NCBI RefSeq assembly: GCF_002855515.1
Contig: NZ_PKRP01000005.1
Coordinates: 421,863-485,862 of the forward strand
Source: Rhizobium sp. TH135
Lineage (GTDB): Bacteria; Pseudomonadota; Alphaproteobacteria; Rhizobiales; Rhizobiaceae
Direction of reading: 5' to 3'
Length of the DNA: 64,000 nucleotides
Both the position numbers and the translations under genes were made by a program. A model generated the notes under the pieces. It was not told where the DNA came from, ran no database searches, and saw only the letters and a program-made list of their open reading frames with translations. Positions 20,473 to 30,691 of the stretch are shown here, piece after piece; the first letter of the stretch is position 1, and each line of letters begins with the position of its first letter.

Positions 20473-21381
20473 GTGAACTGGATCACCAACTATGTGCGCC
20501 CGCGCATCAATTCCATGCTGGGTCGCCGCGAAGTTCCGGAAAACCTCTGGATCAAGTGCCCGGAAACGGGCGAGATGGTCTTCCACAAGGACCTGGAAGA
20601 GAACAAGTGGGTGATCCCGGCCTCCGGCTATCACATGAAGATGCCGGCCAAGGCGCGTCTGACCGATCTCTTCGACGGTGGCCAGTTTGAAGCCTTGCAG
20701 CAGCCGAAGGTGGCGCAGGATCCGCTGAAGTTCCGCGATTCCAAGAAGTACACCGATCGCCTGAGGGATAGCCGCGTCAAGACCGACCAGGAAGACACGA
20801 TCGTCGCGGGCGTCGGCACTGTACAGGGCCTGAAACTCGTGGCCGTTGTGCACGAGTTCAACTTCATGGGCGGTTCGCTCGGCATTGCCGCTGGCGAAGC
20901 GATTGTGAAGGCCTTCGAGCGCGCCATTAAGGAAAAGTGCCCGCTCGTCATGTTCCCGGCCTCGGGTGGTGCCCGCATGCAGGAGGGTATCCTCTCGCTC
21001 ATGCAGCTTCCACGCACGACGGTTGCCGTTGACATGCTGAAGGAAGCTGGCCAGCCCTACATCGTCGTCCTCACCAACCCGACCACGGGCGGTGTGACGG
21101 CATCTTACGCCATGCTGGGCGATCTCCACATTGCAGAACCCGGCGCCGAGATCTGCTTCGCCGGCAAGCGCGTTATCGAACAGACGATCCGCGAAAAACT
21201 GCCGGAAGGCTTCCAGACCTCGGAATACCTGCTGGAACACGGCATGGTCGACATGGTCGTCAAGCGTCACGACATTCCGGACACGCTGGCGCGCGTCCTG
21301 AAGATCATGACCAAGCGCCCTGCAAACGACACGGCGGTTCCGGCCAACGTGACGAAGCCGGTCGCCAAGGCCTCGGCCTGA
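20473..21381 (+). CDS. accD: acetyl-CoA carboxylase carboxyltransferase beta subunit (degenerate zinc ribbon)
   Basis: A 302-residue subunit of the carboxyltransferase that makes malonyl-CoA for fatty acid synthesis. The catalytic core is intact, for example [19 protein letters not shown] and [16 protein letters not shown]. The N-terminal zinc ribbon normally has four cysteines. Here only C29 is present; the other positions are T32, I48 and S51 by alignment with the usual C-x2-C pairs. The start is GTG at 20473. The trpFBA-accD-folC order is common in alphaproteobacteria. Confidence 0.95.
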   Translation: MNWITNYVRPRINSMLGRREVPENLWIKCPETGEMVFHKDLEENKWVIPASGYHMKMPAKARLTDLFDGGQFEALQQPKVAQDPLKFRDSKKYTDRLRDSRVKTDQEDTIVAGVGTVQGLKLVAVVHEFNFMGGSLGIAAGEAIVKAFERAIKEKCPLVMFPASGGARMQEGILSLMQLPRTTVAVDMLKEAGQPYIVVLTNPTTGGVTASYAMLGDLHIAEPGAEICFAGKRVIEQTIREKLPEGFQTSEYLLEHGMVDMVVKRHDIPDTLARVLKIMTKRPANDTAVPANVTKPVAKASA

Positions 21382-21422
21382 GCCTTGCTTCCCCTTGAGC
21401 CCGCGGCAGCGGAACGAGTGTC

Positions 21423-22763
21423 ATGACAGACCCCATCGTCAGCCAGGCCGATGCCGAGATCGAAAAGCTCATGGGGCTGCACCCCAAGGGCTATGATCTT
21501 TCGCTCGACCGCATCCGGCGCCTCCTTGAGGTTCTGGGCAATCCGCATCTGAAGCTGCCGCCGGTCATTCATGTGGCCGGCACCAATGGCAAGGGTTCGG
21601 CCACCGCCTTCTGCCGTGCGCTTCTGGAAGCGCAGGGCCTCTCTGTTCACGTCCACACCTCGCCGCATCTGGTGCGCTGGCATGAGCGCTATCGTATCGG
21701 CGTCAAGGGTGGTCGTGGGCAGATCGTCGACGATGCGCTCTTCGCCGATGCTCTGCGCCGTGTTGCCGAGGCCAATGGCGGCCAGCCTATCACCGTCTTC
21801 GAGATCCTGACGGCGGTCACCTTCATTCTCTTCTCCGAGCAGCCTGCAGACGTCGTCGTGCTTGAGGTCGGTCTCGGTGGGCGTTTCGATGCCACGAATG
21901 TCGTCGAAAATCCGGCTGTGTGCATCGTTCAGCCCATCTCGCTCGATCATCAAGCCTATCTTGGCGACCGCGTCGAGCTGATTGCCGCCGAGAAGGCCGG
22001 CATCATGAAGCGCGGTATTCCCGTGGTCATCGGCCATCAGGAATTCGACGGCGCCAAGGATGTGCTGATCAGCACCGCTGAGCGCCTCGGCTGTCCGCTG
22101 GCGGTCTTCGCCCAGGATTTCCTGGCTTATGAAGAATTTGGTCGCCTCGTTTATCAGGACGAGTTCGGTCTGATGGATCTGCCGCTGCCGCGCCTTCCCG
22201 GTCGCCACCAGATCGGCAATGCCGCAACGGCCATCCGCGCCGTGAAGGCAGCCGGCTATTCGGTGACGGAAGAGATCGCTGAAAAGGCGATGCTCTCAGT
22301 GGAATGGCCGGGCCGCCTGCAAAGGCTCACCGAGGGCCGCCTGGTAGAACATGCGCCTGAGGGCTCGGAGATCTGGCTTGACGGTGGTCACAATCCGGGT
22401 GCGGGCGAAGTGATTGCCGAGGCCATGGCCGCCATGGAAGAACGCCAGGCTCGGCCGCTGCATCTGGTCATCGGCATGATCAACACCAAGGACCCGATCG
22501 GCTTCTTCCGTGCCTTCGTCGATATCGCCCACAACGTCTATACCGTCCCGATACATGGCTCCGACGTTGGCCTCGACCCAGTGGCGCTCGCCCAGTCCGC
22601 AGCAGAGGCCGGACTGAAGGCGGTTCCGATGGGATCGCTGGCCCAGGCTTTGGATGCCATCCGTGAACGCAGCGAAGGCGGTGTTCCGCCGCGCATCATG
22701 ATCGGCGGCTCGCTCTATCTCGCGGGCAATGTGCTCGCCGAAAACGGCACCATCCCCACATAA
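21423..22763 (+). CDS. folC: bifunctional folylpolyglutamate / dihydrofolate synthase
   Basis: A 446-residue Mur-ligase-type enzyme that adds glutamate to folates and can convert dihydropteroate to dihydrofolate. VIHVAGTNGKGSATAFCRALL is the ATP-binding P-loop, and SPHLVRWHERYRIG and DGGHNPGAG are family motifs. It ends the trp-acc-fol cluster and is followed directly by a bidirectional terminator. Confidence 0.95.
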   Translation: MTDPIVSQADAEIEKLMGLHPKGYDLSLDRIRRLLEVLGNPHLKLPPVIHVAGTNGKGSATAFCRALLEAQGLSVHVHTSPHLVRWHERYRIGVKGGRGQIVDDALFADALRRVAEANGGQPITVFEILTAVTFILFSEQPADVVVLEVGLGGRFDATNVVENPAVCIVQPISLDHQAYLGDRVELIAAEKAGIMKRGIPVVIGHQEFDGAKDVLISTAERLGCPLAVFAQDFLAYEEFGRLVYQDEFGLMDLPLPRLPGRHQIGNAATAIRAVKAAGYSVTEEIAEKAMLSVEWPGRLQRLTEGRLVEHAPEGSEIWLDGGHNPGAGEVIAEAMAAMEERQARPLHLVIGMINTKDPIGFFRAFVDIAHNVYTVPIHGSDVGLDPVALAQSAAEAGLKAVPMGSLAQALDAIRERSEGGVPPRIMIGGSLYLAGNVLAENGTIPT

Positions 22764-22791
22764 AAAAAGCCCGGCGAGAACCGGGCTTTTT
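22764..22791. terminator. bidirectional terminator between folC and trxA
   Basis: AAAAAGCCCGG at 22764-22774 pairs perfectly with CCGGGCTTTTT at 22781-22791 around a six-base loop, with runs of A and T on both flanks. It separates two convergent genes. Confidence 0.92.
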
Positions 22792-22815
22792 CTTTGGTCA
22801 TCAATGACGTGAGGC

Positions 22816-23136
22816 TTATGCAGCGCCGGCGATCCAGCTGGACAGCGCGGTCTTCGGTGCGGCACCCACCTTGATGTCAGCCACTTCGCCACCCTTGAAG
22901 ACAGCAAGCGTCGGGATCGAGCGAACGCCGAACTGGGCAGCCAGTTCCGGGTTTTCATCGATGTTGAGCTTGGCGATCTTCACCTTGCCGGCGAGTTCGT
23001 TGGAGATTTCTTCGAGGCTCGGGGCAATCATCTTGCACGGGCCGCACCATTCAGCCCAGAAATCCACGACAACCGGTTCGGAAGCGTTGAGAACCTCGGC
23101 CTGGAAATTGGACTTGTCGACTTTAACGGTAGCCAT
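22816..23136 (-). CDS. trxA: thioredoxin
   Basis: A 106-residue thioredoxin with active site WCGPC (C31 and C34) within [18 protein letters not shown]. The conserved cis-proline segment [12 protein letters not shown] follows. It reduces disulphides in cytosolic proteins such as ribonucleotide reductase. It lies 75 bases downstream of addA on the same strand. Confidence 0.97.
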   Translation of the reverse strand: MATVKVDKSNFQAEVLNASEPVVVDFWAEWCGPCKMIAPSLEEISNELAGKVKIAKLNIDENPELAAQFGVRSIPTLAVFKGGEVADIKVGAAPKTALSSWIAGAA

Positions 23137-23211
23137 GGGGCTCTCCCTTCAGAAATACGGAATTGACTAGATATGTGATGCCGCACGGCAGCAATTTCAA
23201 TATGCGGTATC

Positions 23212-26200
23212 TCACGATGTTTCGAGGTCGGCAAGGGACCGCTGAAGAAGGCTGTCATCGAGGGGAATGAGGCTGCCGTTTTCGGTGTAGATCAACCAGC
23301 ATTCGACTTGTTTGCCGGGATAAAGCGGCTGCAGGATCTCGCGGTAGATGGCGAGCTGTACCCGATGGGAGAGGGGCGCCTGTGCAGCCTCCAATGGAGG
23401 ATTCCGGTTCGTCTTGTAGTCCGCGATGATGACCCGGTCGGGAAGCACTGTCATCCGGTCAATCCGCCCTGAAACAGCGCGCAGTTCACCCTTCAGCCGC
23501 ATCGTTCCCATGACGGAAACTTCCGCTCGACTGCCGACGCTGAAAAGCGGGCCCAGGCTTTCGTCCTCCAGAACGGACATGACCGTCGAGACGAGCCTCT
23601 CCCGCTGCTCTGCGGTCCAGAACCGTGCGGCGCGGTTGGCATAGCGCTCGGCCGCCGTTCTCTGCTCCGAGGCTGGAAGGATTGGAAGGTTCTGTAGCAA
23701 GCGGTGGATGAGGCGTCCGCGCTGGAGGGCGAGATCGGCCTTCTCCGTCGTTGCAAAGAGGGCCGATGCCGTCAGCACATCCTCGTCGTCATCCACGACG
23801 ATGCTGCCCGCGCCCGAAGGGCTCAAGGGTCGCGGCAGGCTGACTGGTGGCGGCAGCGGTTTCCAGAGCGTAGAGGGGAGGCTGTGGCTTTCTTCATTTT
23901 CGGTGTTCTCGGCGATTACCGGCAGATCCTGCTCAGCCTCGCCCAAGGACCAGCGCATCCCGGTCCAGCTACCGTCCGGCCCTTGAAACTCCATGGGGCG
24001 TGAGCGGATTTCATCCGAACTGAGCGCATGAGAGATCATTTTGTGCCAGATCTCGCCAGTGTCCTGCACGCCGCGATAGCCCGCCACGATCAGGCGATCT
24101 GCCGCGCGCGTCATCGCGACATAGAGCAGGCGGCGATACTCCTCTTCTGCCTGGCCCTTGCGCTTGTCCATGTCGCCTGCGGAGATCGAATTTCCGAGCG
24201 CCTTGGTCGGAACCCAGATCGGCAAGGCCCCGCCGTCGGGACTCTCGAGGATCCGGAGTTTGGCCACATGGTTGGAATTGAACGGCTTTGATCCACCATC
24301 GATGAGGAAGACGATTGGCGCCTCAAGCCCCTTCGAGGCATGCACCGTCATGATCCGGACTTCATTGCGCTCCTTGTCCTGCTCGCGCTTGACCTCCGGC
24401 GCCTCCATTTCCAGCGTCGAGACGAAGGACTGCAGGCCCGGCAGCCCGCTGGTTTCGAAGGACAGGGCAAAGGTCAGGAATTCGTCCAGGATATCGCTGA
24501 CTTCGGAGCCGAGACGGCCCAGATAGGCCCGTCGACCGCCGTGAACGCTGAGCACGCGCGCATAGAAATCATGCACGGAGTATTCCCGCGCCTGCTCCAG
24601 AAACAGGCGAAGCAGATCGGACGTTCGCTTCCACGCCGCATCCGTCTCGGCCTGCGCCGCCAATCGGTCCCAGAGGCTTTGCCCCTCCGGCCGCTCGGCC
24701 GCCAGTTCCATCAGGGCGTCTTCGCTATGGTTGAAGAGGGGACTTTTCAGAAGGGACGCCAAGGAGAGGTCGTCGCCGGGTAGCAGCAGGAATCGCCCAA
24801 GTGCCAACAGGTCCTGCACCGCGATGTGACTGGTCAACTTCAGACGGTCGGCGCCGGCGACCGGTACATTGTAGGGACGCTTCAGAGAGCGGGTCAGTGC
24901 ATTGACGAAACCGTCGCGTTTGCGGACGAGAACGAGAATGTCGCCCGGGCGGATCAGCCGCTTGTTGCCCTTCTCGATGATCGTCTCGCGGCCGACGATC
25001 TGGCTGATCTGGTGCGCCACGCGCCGTGCAAGAATGGCGGATGGCGCGCTTTCCGGCGTGGCGTCGAAAGGCGCGGTCCAGTCTTCGTCTTTCTCCTGCT
25101 TCTCGGCAGCGATCATGTCCCAGACGTCAACGGTACCGGGATGACCGATGCGGCTGGATTGATGCACGACGTCGGCGCCGGCAGCACTCAGGCCCCGATT
25201 GTTTTCCGAGAAACTGAAGACCTGGTCGACAGCGGCGAGCACGGATTGCGTCGATCGGAAGGAGAGCGGCAGACGCACCGTGTTGAAGCTCTGCCCACTC
25301 TCGGTTACGGCCCGTTCTGTCTGGCTTGCCTCCTGAGAGAACTGCTCTGGTCGTGCGCCCTGGAAGGAATAGATCGACTGCTTCTCGTCCCCCACGGCAA
25401 AGAAGGTTCGGATCTCCGGCCGAGCGCTCAAGCCGGTGAAAAAGTCCTCTCGGAGCGACCGGATCACGTCCCATTGCACGGGGCTTGTATCCTGTGCTTC
25501 ATCGACGAGGATATGGTCGATACCCTGGTCCAGCTTGTAATGGACCCAGGCGCCAACATCGCCTCGCGTCAGCAGCCGGGCGGTGCGCACGATCAGATCC
25601 TCGAAATCGAGCTGCGAGCGCCGCCTCTTCAACTCCTCGTAGTCGGTGTCGAGACGCACGGCCAGCGTCAGCGCCGAACGCGTCGCCTCATACATACGGA
25701 AGATCCGCAGCCGGTCCCGCATGGCGACCACATGATCGCGGGCCGCGATGACAGCATCCTTGAGATCAGGCGCAACCTTGGTCATGGCGGCGGCAATCAG
25801 GGAACTGTCGGCCTTTGGGGCTTCCTGCGCGGTCAGGAAGGCCTGGTCGAGCAGCTTCGCACGCTCCAGCGGCTCCGTCTCCACCAGCGCCCGCTCCAGC
25901 ACTTCCGCGACCGTGCGCACCTTCTCGCCGCCCTTTTCGAGCGCGAGCTGGATGTAACGGCTGAAATTGCCACCCGAAAGGCCGGCAAGCGGCCAGTATT
26001 CCTCGGCGCGACTGATCTCGCTTTCGAGCGGGCCAATACCAAGGCCTTTCCGCAGGGCGGCATCGAGACCACCGGTCCGTTCTGCGCGCAGTCTGAAGTC
26101 GCGGATCGCGTGTCTGTTGGCTACGGTGTCGGCGATGAGTGCTTCGAGCCCGCTTTCATCCGCAATGCTCAGCACCTGGGAAAAGGCTTCCGCCAGGCTG

Positions 26201-26769
26201 GCGTCGTTTTCCGTCGATGTCGCCGTCAGCAGCAATCGCCGCGCCTCGGCAAGGACGGTCACGGCCGCCCGATCATCGAGAACATTGAAATGTCCGGCGA
26301 CGTTTGCCTCTAGCGGAAACTGATGGAGTAGCGCTTCGCAAAAGGCGTGGATCGTCTGGATCTTCAGCCCACCCGGCGTTTCCAGTGCCTTCGCGAACAG
26401 TCGGCGTGCAGCCGCAAGCGTGGCGCGATCCGGCTCCTTCTGCTCGATCGCCGCAATCCGCTTGGCCAATTCCCGATCGTCAAGCGTCGCCCACTCCGCG
26501 AGCCGCTCGAAGACGCGGTTCGACATTTCGGATGCTGCAGCCTTGGTATAGGTGAGGCAGAGAATGGAAGAGGGGCGGGCGCCTGCCAGCAGTAGCCGGA
26601 TCACCCGCTGCGTCAGCACATGCGTCTTGCCGGAGCCGGCATTGGCCGACACCCAGGCCGACTGGCCGGGATGGGATGCGCGTGATTGGGCAAGCGTCGT
26701 CCAGTCGAGCCAGGCGGCGGGATCGCTGCCGGTCGGTAGCTCGTCCAGGGCAAAGCGCTGATCACTCAT
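23212..26769 (-). CDS. addA: double-strand break repair helicase AddA
   Basis: A 1185-residue UvrD-like helicase-nuclease. The Walker A sequence ANAGSGKTHVLTQRV is at about 41-55, Walker B is ILVDEAQDTSP, and RLLYVAMTRAADRLIVAGY is helicase motif VI. The C-terminal nuclease carries DYKTNRNP. With AddB it resects broken DNA ends and loads RecA, the role of RecBCD elsewhere. ATG 26769 overlaps the end of addB by eight bases, supporting translational coupling. Confidence 0.95.
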   Translation of the reverse strand: MSDQRFALDELPTGSDPAAWLDWTTLAQSRASHPGQSAWVSANAGSGKTHVLTQRVIRLLLAGARPSSILCLTYTKAAASEMSNRVFERLAEWATLDDRELAKRIAAIEQKEPDRATLAAARRLFAKALETPGGLKIQTIHAFCEALLHQFPLEANVAGHFNVLDDRAAVTVLAEARRLLLTATSTENDASLAEAFSQVLSIADESGLEALIADTVANRHAIRDFRLRAERTGGLDAALRKGLGIGPLESEISRAEEYWPLAGLSGGNFSRYIQLALEKGGEKVRTVAEVLERALVETEPLERAKLLDQAFLTAQEAPKADSSLIAAAMTKVAPDLKDAVIAARDHVVAMRDRLRIFRMYEATRSALTLAVRLDTDYEELKRRRSQLDFEDLIVRTARLLTRGDVGAWVHYKLDQGIDHILVDEAQDTSPVQWDVIRSLREDFFTGLSARPEIRTFFAVGDEKQSIYSFQGARPEQFSQEASQTERAVTESGQSFNTVRLPLSFRSTQSVLAAVDQVFSFSENNRGLSAAGADVVHQSSRIGHPGTVDVWDMIAAEKQEKDEDWTAPFDATPESAPSAILARRVAHQISQIVGRETIIEKGNKRLIRPGDILVLVRKRDGFVNALTRSLKRPYNVPVAGADRLKLTSHIAVQDLLALGRFLLLPGDDLSLASLLKSPLFNHSEDALMELAAERPEGQSLWDRLAAQAETDAAWKRTSDLLRLFLEQAREYSVHDFYARVLSVHGGRRAYLGRLGSEVSDILDEFLTFALSFETSGLPGLQSFVSTLEMEAPEVKREQDKERNEVRIMTVHASKGLEAPIVFLIDGGSKPFNSNHVAKLRILESPDGGALPIWVPTKALGNSISAGDMDKRKGQAEEEYRRLLYVAMTRAADRLIVAGYRGVQDTGEIWHKMISHALSSDEIRSRPMEFQGPDGSWTGMRWSLGEAEQDLPVIAENTENEESHSLPSTLWKPLPPPVSLPRPLSPSGAGSIVVDDDEDVLTASALFATTEKADLALQRGRLIHRLLQNLPILPASEQRTAAERYANRAARFWTAEQRERLVSTVMSVLEDESLGPLFSVGSRAEVSVMGTMRLKGELRAVSGRIDRMTVLPDRVIIADYKTNRNPPLEAAQAPLSHRVQLAIYREILQPLYPGKQVECWLIYTENGSLIPLDDSLLQRSLADLETS

Positions 26770-29700
26770 CGCCGGCTCCTTCCTCGGCTTCCGCCGTCGA
26801 CCACTCCGCGACACGCGCCAAATGGTCGTATTCGCCGCCATAACTGTTCTGTTCTGCCGGGATCAGGCGGGACACATAACCGCGCTCGCCGCTCTGCAGC
26901 GCCTGAACGAAGCGACCGAGCTCGTCGACCGATTGCGTCGCTAGCTCGACGGCCGATTTCTTGCTGTCGCCGCGCGTTGCCATCTCGTTGTTCACCTGAT
27001 CTGCCGAGAACCGGTCGCCGGGCCTCAGGCGCACGTAAACGAGATTGAGAGGCTTCATGTCGCCGGCAGGCTTGAAAGCGCCTTGAAGAAGGGCCGCCGC
27101 TTCTAGCGCCAGCTGTGGATCGAGCAGGCTGCGTGCCTGGTTGGCGCTCGGGTTTAGGCCCGTCTTGTAGTCGATGATATCGGCAAAGCCGCCACCCCTG
27201 ACATCGATGCGGTCGGCAATCCCGCTGATGGTGATATCGACGGGGCGGAGCAGGACATTGCCGCGCACTTCCGTCAGTGATCGCTTCACTTCCGGTCTGC
27301 GCTCGCGTTCCCAGGTGAGGAAGGCCGACGCGACGCTATAGAAGCGCTGCCGCCAGACAATATCGATGTGCAGCGGCAGGGCTTCTGTCAGGAACTCCTC
27401 ATCCGTGATCCTATGCAGGATATTGATCGCGTCCAGCCGGGCAGGGTCATGATACTCGCGGATAAACCGCTCGACGATCCGGTGGTAGAGTGTTCCGCGC
27501 TCGGCCGCTCCCGGATCCTGGTTGAAGGCATCGATTGGATCGAGGCGGAGGATTCGCCGCGCATAGATCGCGTAGGGATCGCGCCGGAAGCGCCCGACCT
27601 CGGAAAAGCTGAAGGCGCGCGGCTGGAGTTCGGCGCGCGGCCGTGGCGCAGGCCGCTGTGCCGGCGCCTGGTTTTCGCCCTGGTCGATGAGATCGGCGTA
27701 ACGGCGATAGATCTGCCCCCGCTGCCGCATCTCGTCTTCAAGCAGCGGCCCCCCCAATGCCATTAGTCGCTGGAGCCAGCGCGAGGCAACCGTCGGTGCC
27801 GAACCTTGCCGAAGGGATCGTGAAAAGATCAGCTTGCGGGTGCCGCAGGTCATCTGAAAATCATGGGCCACCTGGCCGATCTGCCGTTCCGGTGGCTCAA
27901 GACCTACTTCCGTCTTCATGACGCGCGACAGGAAGGGGTTGTTCTTGGTCTGCCCTGGCCAGCTGCCTTCGTTCATCCCGCCGATCACCATCATGTCGAC
28001 ATTCTGCAGGCGGGCTTCGAGTGTGCCGAAGATGAAGACGCGCGGATGCCGCATGGCGCGCGGCTTGACCGCCTGGCCAGCCATCAGCGCCGTCAGGATA
28101 TCCACCCATTGCGCGCCGTCCGCCTCGATCTGGCCGTCTGTTTCCAGCACTTCGGCCAGCAGGCGTGCCAGAGCTTCACCCGCTGCATTGCCCCAGAGGC
28201 CGGCAAGATCGCCCCGCTCGTCGATGGTGACGGCCTCGAGCACCCGGCCCGTGCGTTCCGCCCAATCGCTGAGCGTCAGTTGCTGAGACAGAACACGTCC
28301 GTCGCGCGACCGGACCAGGGATGAGACAAGTGGCTCGACGGCCGCGGTGACTCGTTGCGCAAGTGTCCGTGCGAGTTCGATCTCCTCCGCGCTGATGGAT
28401 ATCCGCCATTGCGGCTTGTGCCGGTCTGCGAGATGCGTCTCCAGCCCTTCGGCGAAGAGCGCTTCCATATCAGCGAGATCGAGGCTTTTGAGACCGCCAC
28501 GTAGTGCGATTCTTTCGAGGGCGTCAGCCGCCTTGCGCATATCCTCGGCCGAAAATCCGAAACGCGCCAGCGGATGCTTAATCACGGAGACGATCGCAAC
28601 CGGATCGCCCGGCCGCAGGCAGGCCTCCGCCACCACTTGCGTCAGCATGGCAGCCTGTGTCCCCGTCATCGGCGTACCAGCCGAATCGTCCGCCTCGATC
28701 CCGAAGCGGGCAAGCTCCGACATCACCCGCCGCGCCAGAGCACGATCCGGCGTGATGAGCGCCACCCGGCTCTCCGGGTTCTCCGAAGCCTGCTCCAGCC
28801 CCAGACGAAGCGCGATGGCGATTGCCGTCGCTTCCTCGCGCTCGTTCGCCGTCTCGATGAGCGCGACCTCGCGGAATGCGTCGAGCACCCTATGATCATC
28901 GATACCCCCGCGCCAGGCTTTCCAGGTGTCTGTCGCCTCCGCAGGCGCCATCGCACGGGACAGAAATTCGGCACGGTCTCTAAGAGCCTGCGCAGCGGGT
29001 TCCAGCACCTGGACATCAGCGCGCTCAAGCTTCATGTGGCGAAGCAGATGGGCGAGGCCATATTGCGGATGCCCGCGAACGGCCGGGCTCGGTCGTATGA
29101 GAGAGATATCCCGATCGTTCAGCTTCAGCCAGTCTTCGTCCGGCATGTCGAGATCGAGCCCCGGTAAAACCACGACCCCTTGGTCGAGTTCTGCAATGGC
29201 TGCGATCAATTCAGTCGCTGCCGGGATCGAACCCGTCGAGCCCGCAACGATGACGGGCCCAGCTGCACCCTGTCTGCGAAAACGCTCAGCTTCGGCACGC
29301 AGCACGGCATCGCGGTGGCGCGCCGGAGAGGATCGCACCAATTCCTGCAGTCGCGCCGGCCAGAAGCTGGTGGCGATCTTGAGAAACTCCAGAGTCAATT
29401 GCCACCAGGACCCGAAGTCGGCGGATTGAAGCTTCTCCAGATCGCTCCAGTCACATCCTTCCGTCTCCGCCGCCTCGATCAGTTCGACGAGTGCCCTGGC
29501 CAGCCAGACGGCATCTGCCGGGCTCGCCGGTGCCACAAGCGGCGTATCGGCATGGATCGACCGCACGATCTCCGGCAACTGGTTGCGCCAGGCAAGGATG
29601 AGCCGTGCCAGTTCGAGGAGCATCACGGTGCCGCTGACAGGCGGTGCAAGGTCCATCAGCAGGGGCGCATCAAGGTCGAAAAAGCCGCTGTCGTCGTCGG

Positions 29701-29950
29701 TCTCTCCGAGTGTGCGGATATCGGGAAGGATGGCAGCGCGCCCGCCGAGCAGATCGACGAATTCTGAGCGCAGCACGCGCGCCGCGCGGCGCGTGGGCAC
29801 GAGCAGCGTCACGCCTGCCAGCGAAAGCGGGTCCGTAGGGTCGTAGCGAAAGCTTTCGGTCAATCGCCCGTCGAGCAGCGCTTCCGTCAGCGTCCTGAGA
29901 AAGGGCCGACCTGGAGGGATCGTCAACAGACGCGGCGCCGCGCCCGCCAT
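26762..29950 (-). CDS. addB: double-strand break repair protein AddB
   Basis: A 1062-residue partner of AddA, alphaproteobacterial type. The C-terminal PD-(D/E)XK nuclease has the signature ADIIDYKTG near residue 940, and GGMNEGSWPG and NPFLSRVMKTEVGLEPPERQIGQ are typical of AddB. I used ATG 29950, preceded by GGAGCG; a TTG nine codons upstream would overlap the previous gene more deeply. I see no cluster of four cysteines for an iron-sulphur site as in Firmicute AddB. Confidence 0.93.
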   Translation of the reverse strand: MAGAAPRLLTIPPGRPFLRTLTEALLDGRLTESFRYDPTDPLSLAGVTLLVPTRRAARVLRSEFVDLLGGRAAILPDIRTLGETDDDSGFFDLDAPLLMDLAPPVSGTVMLLELARLILAWRNQLPEIVRSIHADTPLVAPASPADAVWLARALVELIEAAETEGCDWSDLEKLQSADFGSWWQLTLEFLKIATSFWPARLQELVRSSPARHRDAVLRAEAERFRRQGAAGPVIVAGSTGSIPAATELIAAIAELDQGVVVLPGLDLDMPDEDWLKLNDRDISLIRPSPAVRGHPQYGLAHLLRHMKLERADVQVLEPAAQALRDRAEFLSRAMAPAEATDTWKAWRGGIDDHRVLDAFREVALIETANEREEATAIAIALRLGLEQASENPESRVALITPDRALARRVMSELARFGIEADDSAGTPMTGTQAAMLTQVVAEACLRPGDPVAIVSVIKHPLARFGFSAEDMRKAADALERIALRGGLKSLDLADMEALFAEGLETHLADRHKPQWRISISAEEIELARTLAQRVTAAVEPLVSSLVRSRDGRVLSQQLTLSDWAERTGRVLEAVTIDERGDLAGLWGNAAGEALARLLAEVLETDGQIEADGAQWVDILTALMAGQAVKPRAMRHPRVFIFGTLEARLQNVDMMVIGGMNEGSWPGQTKNNPFLSRVMKTEVGLEPPERQIGQVAHDFQMTCGTRKLIFSRSLRQGSAPTVASRWLQRLMALGGPLLEDEMRQRGQIYRRYADLIDQGENQAPAQRPAPRPRAELQPRAFSFSEVGRFRRDPYAIYARRILRLDPIDAFNQDPGAAERGTLYHRIVERFIREYHDPARLDAINILHRITDEEFLTEALPLHIDIVWRQRFYSVASAFLTWERERRPEVKRSLTEVRGNVLLRPVDITISGIADRIDVRGGGFADIIDYKTGLNPSANQARSLLDPQLALEAAALLQGAFKPAGDMKPLNLVYVRLRPGDRFSADQVNNEMATRGDSKKSAVELATQSVDELGRFVQALQSGERGYVSRLIPAEQNSYGGEYDHLARVAEWSTAEAEEGAGDE

Positions 29951-29951
29951 C

Positions 29952-30686
29952 TCAGGCGCTCCCGCCGTATCGGGCAACCACGGCTTCGGCAGGTGCTATC
30001 GCGTCAGGTGTCCCGACCGTCAGCCATTGTCCCTGAAGCGGTGTGCCGAACAACCGTCCGGCTGAAATCGCACGATCAAAATAGATGTTCAGGTTGAAGG
30101 GGCCATCAGGGGCGTCGTGGAGGAGATGCGGCATCAGAGCCAGCGCACCAGCGTAAACGACCGGGTTCGGGGCGTCGGCAACATAGCGGGTGAGCCGCCC
30201 GTCTGCCGCCATCGAGAAATCGTTCTTGCCATTGTGGCCTGTGGTGCGTTCCTGATCCACGCAGAGCATGGACATGTCCATGCGCGAGGGATCGAACTGC
30301 TGCGCTAGCCGGACAAGATTGCTGGACTCACCCTCCGGCTCGCCAATCCAGAACAGATCGGCATTCATGACCAGCGCTGGCCGGTCTTGCTCGAGCAGCT
30401 TGAGACCTTTTGCCAGGCCGCCGCCAGAATCCATCAGCCTGTCTCGCTCATCCGAGATCCGGATCTCCGCGCGCTTCTCTTTTGCGAGATGCGCTTCCAT
30501 CTGGTCGGCGTGGTGATGGACATTCACCACGATCCTTTCGACGCCCGCCGCAACAAGCGTATCGATCACATAGTCGATCATCGGCTTTCCGCCGATACGA
30601 ACCAGCGGCTTTGGGGTTGTCTCTGTAATGGGGCGCATCCGCGTACCGAGTCCGGCCGCGAGCACCATGGCTTGCTTGATGATCAT
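29952..30686 (-). CDS. murU: MurU-like sugar-1-phosphate nucleotidyltransferase
   Basis: A 244-residue nucleotidyltransferase. The motif MVLAAGLGTRMRPITETTPKPLV lies at about 7-29, followed by the FXMNAD-type segment LVMNADLFWIG. Adjacent to the AmgK-containing fusion gene, it is most likely N-acetylmuramate alpha-1-phosphate uridylyltransferase, which makes UDP-MurNAc directly during peptidoglycan recycling. I chose ATG 30686, six bases after the fusion gene ends. A mannose- or glucose-1-phosphate enzyme is a less likely alternative. Confidence 0.82.
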   Translation of the reverse strand: MIIKQAMVLAAGLGTRMRPITETTPKPLVRIGGKPMIDYVIDTLVAAGVERIVVNVHHHADQMEAHLAKEKRAEIRISDERDRLMDSGGGLAKGLKLLEQDRPALVMNADLFWIGEPEGESSNLVRLAQQFDPSRMDMSMLCVDQERTTGHNGKNDFSMAADGRLTRYVADAPNPVVYAGALALMPHLLHDAPDGPFNLNIYFDRAISAGRLFGTPLQGQWLTVGTPDAIAPAEAVVARYGGSA

Positions 30687-30691
30687 TTTGC

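Noticed and set aside
24826..26313. 495-codon open frame antisense to addA
   Set aside because: Shadow of the AddA helicase region; no domain or ribosome-binding site was seen.
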